64,000 nucleotides of DNA from Acidithiobacillus acidisediminis (GTDB lineage: Bacteria > Pseudomonadota > Gammaproteobacteria > Acidithiobacillales > Acidithiobacillaceae), in contig NZ_JALQCS010000001.1 in the NCBI RefSeq assembly GCF_023277115.1, forward strand, positions 2,040,001-2,104,000, in the 5' to 3' direction. Of the stretch, positions 59,684 to 64,000 are shown one piece after another (within the stretch, counting starts at the first letter, position 1; the number at the start of each line of letters is the position of its first letter). The translations under genes were made by a program, and so were the position numbers. The notes beneath the pieces were generated by a model, which saw only the letters and a list, made by a program, of their open reading frames with translations, had not been told where the DNA came from and made no database searches.

Positions 59684-61122
59684 AGTCACGCAACTGGATC
59701 ATCGGTGTCGGCTTACTCGTCCTTGGCGTAGCCCTCGGGGCTGGGGTGGTGTGGTGGTTGCGGGCCCCTGCCGCGGCACCGAGCGCCAACGTCGCCGCAA
59801 CCCATCCTCAGGAAAGTACCCCCAAGGGACGGCACATCCTCTACTGGGCCGCACCCATGAACCCCAAGATCCATTCGAATCATCCGATGAAGGACAGTAT
59901 GGGGATGGCCTATATCCCGGTCTATGCCTCCAGCCCGAACGCAAAAAAAGAGTCCGGTCTCAGCATCGATCCGCGCCTGACGCAAAACTTGGGGGTACGC
60001 CTCGTGGCGGTGCAGCGCCGTCAGATGGGGCATGCCATCCACACCGTGGGCACCGTGGCGGTGGACGAGAACCGGGTCTATTCCGTCACTCCGCGTTTCT
60101 CCGGCTGGGTGACACGCTTGAACGTCCGCGCCGTGGGTGACCCCGTGCAGCGCGGCCAGGTGCTCGCCGAGATATATTCTCCCGAGCTGTATAGCGCCCA
60201 ACAGGAATATCTCATTGCCCGCCGCCAGGGTGGAGCGACGGAAGACCCGGCACTGCTGGCGGCAGCCAGGGCGAAATTACGGCTGCTGGGCATGCCGGAA
60301 GGCCAGATCGCGGCGCTCGCCCGGCGCGGCACGGCGGAGCGGGACGTGCCGCTCATGGCGCCCGCGTCCGGGGTGGTCGAAACCCTCAACGTGCGCCAGG
60401 GTGGTTACGTCTCGCCGCAGACGAATGTCTATGCAATCGCCAATCTCGACCGGGTATGGGTCAATGTGGCGCTCTACTCCTATCAGTTGCCCTGGGTACG
60501 GATCGGCAACCCCGTGCGCTTGCATCTGCCCGCCTATCCCGGCAAGACCTGGGAAGGACGTTTGAGCTTCCTCTATCCGACCCTCGACCCCAAAAGCCGG
60601 ACGGTGACGGCCCGGCTGAGCTTTCCTAATCCCGGGGGAAACCTGCGCCCCGGCACCTATGCCGACGCCACTATTCTGGCCAGCCCCGAGGAGACCCTGG
60701 CGGTCCCCAGCAGCGCCGTACTGCGTACCGCTCAGGGGGATTATGTGATGCTGGGTGAGGATAATGGACATTTTCTGCCGGTCCAGGTTGCTCTGGGGCC
60801 GGAGGCCGACGGCTGGGTGGCCATCAACAAGGGACTCAAGACGGGGGACCGGGTAGTGGAAAGTGCCCAGTTCCTGCTCTATTCCGAATCCCAGTTCCAG
60901 TCCGTCAAGGCCCGTATGTTAGGGGGCAACACGGCGTCCACCACGAGTGCCGCGCCGGGCGTAGGGGTTTCCCAGCCGCAGAACATGACTCAGGGCCGGA
61001 AATCCTCTGCACTGGCCGCTCCCGCCGGGAATGCTGGTGCCCCGCCAACGCCACCGGCCTCATCCGGTCCGGGCGCCATGGCCGGGATGAACATGGGTCA
61101 GGGAGGTCAACCCCATGATTAG
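59680..61122 (+). CDS. cusB: CusB-type RND periplasmic adaptor
   Basis: 480 residues. One N-terminal membrane anchor (GVGLLVLGVALGAGVVWWL), then the heavy-metal-binding YWAAPMNPKIHSNHPMKDSM with Met/His ligands, hairpin and barrel domains (SPELYSAQQEYLIARRQGG; APASGVVETLNVRQGGYVSP) and a Met/Gly-rich C-terminal tail (AMAGMNMGQGGQPHD). Passes Cu(I)/Ag(I) to CusA. Confidence 0.9.
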   Translation: MKSRNWIIGVGLLVLGVALGAGVVWWLRAPAAAPSANVAATHPQESTPKGRHILYWAAPMNPKIHSNHPMKDSMGMAYIPVYASSPNAKKESGLSIDPRLTQNLGVRLVAVQRRQMGHAIHTVGTVAVDENRVYSVTPRFSGWVTRLNVRAVGDPVQRGQVLAEIYSPELYSAQQEYLIARRQGGATEDPALLAAARAKLRLLGMPEGQIAALARRGTAERDVPLMAPASGVVETLNVRQGGYVSPQTNVYAIANLDRVWVNVALYSYQLPWVRIGNPVRLHLPAYPGKTWEGRLSFLYPTLDPKSRTVTARLSFPNPGGNLRPGTYADATILASPEETLAVPSSAVLRTAQGDYVMLGEDNGHFLPVQVALGPEADGWVAINKGLKTGDRVVESAQFLLYSESQFQSVKARMLGGNTASTTSAAPGVGVSQPQNMTQGRKSSALAAPAGNAGAPPTPPASSGPGAMAGMNMGQGGQPHD

Positions 61123-64000
61123 AGCGATCATGCGTTGGTGTATGGAAAACCGCTTGCTGGTCATGATCGCCGTTTTGGTGTTGATCGTTGGCGGTACGTT
61201 GGCAGTGATCAATATTCCCCTGGAAGCACTCCCCGACATCTCGCCCACCCAGGTCATCGTCAAGACCTCCTATCCGGGTCAGGCGCCGCAGATTGTTCAG
61301 GATCAGGTGACCTACCCCCTGGAGACCACCCTGCAGGAGGTACCCGGTGCCCAAGCCGTGCGCGGCTACTCCATGTTCGGGGACTCCTATGTCTACGTCC
61401 TCTTCAAAGGGGGCACCAGCATCTATCAGGCCCGCAATCTGGTACTCCAATACCTGAGCCAGGTGCAGTCCAAGCTGCCGCCGGGGATCACCCCGGCCCT
61501 GGGGCCGAACAGTTCGGGGGTGGACTGGATCTTCGAGTATGCCCTCACCGATCCCGGCGGGACCTTGAATCTGGCCCAGCTCACCACCTTGCAGAACTGG
61601 TTTCTCAAGTACGAGCTGCAGGGCATCTCCGGCGTCGCGGAGGTGGCCACGGTAGGGGGCATGGTGCAGGAGTACCAGGTGGTGGTGGACCCCCAGAAAC
61701 TCCTCGCCTATAACCTGACTCTGCCGGAAGTGGAGGCCGCTATTCGGGCGGCTAACGGGGAGACCAGCGGCTCGGTGGTGGACATGGGAGACGCCAGTTA
61801 TATCGTCCGCACCTCGGGTTACATTCGTTCCCTGAAAGACCTGGAGGATGCGTCGCTGGAGGTGCGCGACGGCGTGCCCATTACGCTGCAGGAGGTGGCC
61901 CGGGTGCAATTGGGCCCGCAGTTGCCCAATGGCATCGCCGAACTCAACGGCCACGGCCAGGTGGTGGGCGGTATCGTGATGATGAACCAGGGCGGCAACG
62001 CCTATGCCCTCATCCACCAGATCGAGCGCAAGCTGAAGGACATCCAGCCCTCCCTGCCCAAGGGCGTGCAAGTTGTCACGACCTATAGCCAGGCCCCGCT
62101 CATCCAGCGCAGCATTCATACCCTGACCGGCAAGCTGCTGGAAGAATCCCTGGCGGTGGCGCTCATTTCCCTGCTCTTTCTGCTGCGCGCGCGTTCGGCG
62201 CTGGTGGCCCTCGTCGCCCTGCCGCTGGGAATACTGGCCGCCATCCTTATCATGTGGGGCATGGGTGTCCCCGCCAACATCATGTCCCTGGGCGGCATCG
62301 CCATCGCCATCGGCGTGATGATGGATGCCCCCGTGGTCATGATCGAAAATATGCACAAGCACTTGGAGCAAACCCCCGGTGTCGATCCCTGGGCGGCGGC
62401 AAGGGCTGCGGCGGAGGAGGTCGGTCCGGCCCTGTTCTTCTCGCTGATCATCATCGCCGTTTCCTTCCTGCCGGTCTTCGCCCTGGGCGGCGAGGAGGGC
62501 AAGCTCTTCGCGCCCCTCGCCTTTACCAAGACCTTTTCCGTGGCCGCCGCCGCCATCCTTTCCATAACCGTGGTGCCCATTCTCATGGCATGGTTCATCC
62601 GCGGTCGCATCCGCCCTGAAAACAAAAACCCCCTGAATCGGGTCCTGGCTTTCCTCTACCGTCCGGTCATCCACGGTGTCCTGCGCGCTCCCTGGATCAT
62701 TTTGGTCCTCGCCCTGCTGCTCACGGCCACCCTCTACTACCCCTGGAACCGTCTGGGGTCGGAATTTATGCCACCCCTGAACGAGGGGACGCTGCTCTAC
62801 ATGCCGGTCACCCAGGATCCGGCAGTCTCCATCGGCCAGGCGGCCACGCTCCTACAGCAGACGGACCGCATCCTGAAGACCTTCCCCGAGGTGGAGACGG
62901 TCTTCGGCGAGGCCGGAAGGGCACAAACGGCGACCGATCAATCGCCCCTGTCCATGTTTGATACGGTGGTGAATTTGAAAAATCCCGACCAGTGGCCAGC
63001 CGGGATGACCATGCACAAGCTGCAAAGCAAGATGAACAAAGCCTTGCAAGTCCCCGGCCTGTCGAATATCTGGACGCAACCGCTCAAGGGACGGGTGGAT
63101 ATGCTGACCACCGGTCTCCAGACGCCATTAGGCATTAAAATCGGCGGAACGGATCTCGATACCCTGAACCGCCTGGGGCAGGAACTCCAAACGGTTTTGC
63201 GCAAGGTCCCTGGGACCCAAAGCGCCTATGCGGCCCGCGTCACCGGTGGCCGCTACATCGTTGTCCACACCGACCGCGCCAAGGCCGCCCGCTACGGCCT
63301 TTCGGTGGCGGATGTGAACCGTCTCGTGGAGACGGCCATTGGCGGCGAGGTCCTGACCACCGCGGTACAAGGGCTGGAACGCTTCCCAGTGGATCTCCGT
63401 TACCCCCGGGAACTGCGCCAGTCCCTGTCCACCCTGATGGAAAGCCGCATCGCCACGCCCGACGGTGCCCAGATCCCTCTGGCCCAGGTAGCCGATCTCC
63501 GGATCGAGGGCGGGCCTGCCATGCTTACCAGCGACAACAGTCGCCTGAACAGTTGGATCTATATCGACCCGAAGCCTGGCACCAACATCGGTGCCTATGT
63601 ACCCCGCGCCAAAGCGGCCATTGCGAAAGCCGTCAATCTCCCAGGAGGTTATACCGTCTCCTGGGTAGGCCAGTATCAGGTCATGGAGCAGGCCGCCAAG
63701 CGCCTGGAGCTGGTCATTCCTGCCGTCATTCTGCTGATCGCCCTGCTCCTCTACTTCAACTTTAAAAACTGGGTGGAGGTAGCCATCATCCTGCTCACCC
63801 TGCCCCTGTCCCTGGTGGGAGGCTTCTGGCTCACCTACTGGCTCGGCTACAAACTCTCGGTGGCGGTGGCCGTGGGCTTCATCGCCCTGGCGGGAGTGGC
63901 GGCAGAATTCGGGGTAGTGATGCTCCTCTACCTGGATCAGGCCCTCATCCGGCGGCAAGCTCGTGGCGCTTTGCAGACCTGGCACGACCTTCGGCTCGCC
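61115..64000 (+). CDS. cusA: CusA-type heavy-metal RND efflux pump (3' end outside window)
   Basis: Open for 962 codons from ATG 61115 (8-base overlap with cusB) to the window edge; about 80-100 residues are missing. MENRLLVMIAVLVLIVGGTL is helix 1; ALPDISPTQVIVKTSYPGQA, YSMFGDSYVYVLF and RVDMLTTGLQTPLGIKI (CusA-type Met) are metal-RND features; AIAIGVMMDAPVVMIENMHK holds the helix 4 Asp motif. DAPVV replaces the usual DAAIV. Exports Cu(I)/Ag(I) by proton antiport. Confidence 0.92.
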   Translation, partial: MIRAIMRWCMENRLLVMIAVLVLIVGGTLAVINIPLEALPDISPTQVIVKTSYPGQAPQIVQDQVTYPLETTLQEVPGAQAVRGYSMFGDSYVYVLFKGGTSIYQARNLVLQYLSQVQSKLPPGITPALGPNSSGVDWIFEYALTDPGGTLNLAQLTTLQNWFLKYELQGISGVAEVATVGGMVQEYQVVVDPQKLLAYNLTLPEVEAAIRAANGETSGSVVDMGDASYIVRTSGYIRSLKDLEDASLEVRDGVPITLQEVARVQLGPQLPNGIAELNGHGQVVGGIVMMNQGGNAYALIHQIERKLKDIQPSLPKGVQVVTTYSQAPLIQRSIHTLTGKLLEESLAVALISLLFLLRARSALVALVALPLGILAAILIMWGMGVPANIMSLGGIAIAIGVMMDAPVVMIENMHKHLEQTPGVDPWAAARAAAEEVGPALFFSLIIIAVSFLPVFALGGEEGKLFAPLAFTKTFSVAAAAILSITVVPILMAWFIRGRIRPENKNPLNRVLAFLYRPVIHGVLRAPWIILVLALLLTATLYYPWNRLGSEFMPPLNEGTLLYMPVTQDPAVSIGQAATLLQQTDRILKTFPEVETVFGEAGRAQTATDQSPLSMFDTVVNLKNPDQWPAGMTMHKLQSKMNKALQVPGLSNIWTQPLKGRVDMLTTGLQTPLGIKIGGTDLDTLNRLGQELQTVLRKVPGTQSAYAARVTGGRYIVVHTDRAKAARYGLSVADVNRLVETAIGGEVLTTAVQGLERFPVDLRYPRELRQSLSTLMESRIATPDGAQIPLAQVADLRIEGGPAMLTSDNSRLNSWIYIDPKPGTNIGAYVPRAKAAIAKAVNLPGGYTVSWVGQYQVMEQAAKRLELVIPAVILLIALLLYFNFKNWVEVAIILLTLPLSLVGGFWLTYWLGYKLSVAVAVGFIALAGVAAEFGVVMLLYLDQALIRRQARGALQTWHDLRLA

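Noticed and set aside
60905-62674. A 589-codon minus-strand ORF opposite cusB/cusA
   Set aside because: It is His/Gly/Asp-rich without any family motif and is fully explained as the complement of the well-conserved RND genes.

Overview
The window most resembles a chromosome segment of an acidophilic, chemolithotrophic proteobacterium of the Acidithiobacillus type. This is inference from gene content: a quinol-type bo3 terminal oxidase, several copper-efflux systems, a Yx(F/W/Y)xxD secreted-repeat remnant and many mobile-element scars. No rRNA is present to confirm it.

Layout. (1) 1-9400 is an eroded accessory zone: a clan GH-A type glycosidase, a chimeric junction of two broken genes, a minus-strand integron-cassette-like stretch (MltR-like gene, attC site, VOC gene, degenerate attC, truncated cupin gene), umuD, a FUSC-like membrane gene, umuC truncated beside an IS5-type remnant, a Met-rich exported protein and a Crp/Fnr regulator. 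(2) 9500-19900 is the most coherent and interesting block, which I read as a phosphate-starvation island. One minus-strand operon carries exbB-exbD-tonB, a secreted T2 RNase and a secreted phosphoesterase. Next to it lie an OmpR/PhoB-type winged-helix regulator with a degenerate receiver, plcP (phospholipid-cleaving metallophosphoesterase), a GT4 diacylglycerol glycosyltransferase, a Pho84-like MFS transporter, sqdB (sulfolipid precursor synthesis) and a small unknown protein. Four minus-strand promoters in this block carry Pho-box-like TGTCA repeats, two of them as four perfectly 11-bp-phased units. The genes together would scavenge phosphate, import it, and replace phospholipids with glyco- and sulfolipids.

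(3) 20149-24597 is cyoABCD with a small membrane ORF, followed by tRNA-Thr(TGT). (4) 24737-42741 is an integrated element at the tRNA-Thr 3' end. It has an integrase, an excisionase, Bet/RecT, a lambda-like repressor/Cro region with phased operators, CII-like, DUF1376 and DnaC-like replication genes with a 12-bp iteron array, Dam, an antirepressor and two very large polyvalent proteins of conjugative-element type. It is a phage/conjugative-element hybrid. (5) From 42742 a Tn7-like transposon has inserted in this element: a right end with four 20-bp TnsB-site repeats, then tnsA (broken by a 2,389-bp IS21-family insertion with a 7-bp target duplication), tnsB, tnsC, tnsD and tnsE. (6) Beyond tnsE lie gene debris (methylase and ABC1-kinase fragments) and a copper/silver resistance block (copB, SHOCT protein, Cys/His-rich secreted protein, CusC-B-A RND efflux), which may be Tn7-like cargo. 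The left transposon end was not found, so the cargo boundary is unproven. CusA runs off the window end.
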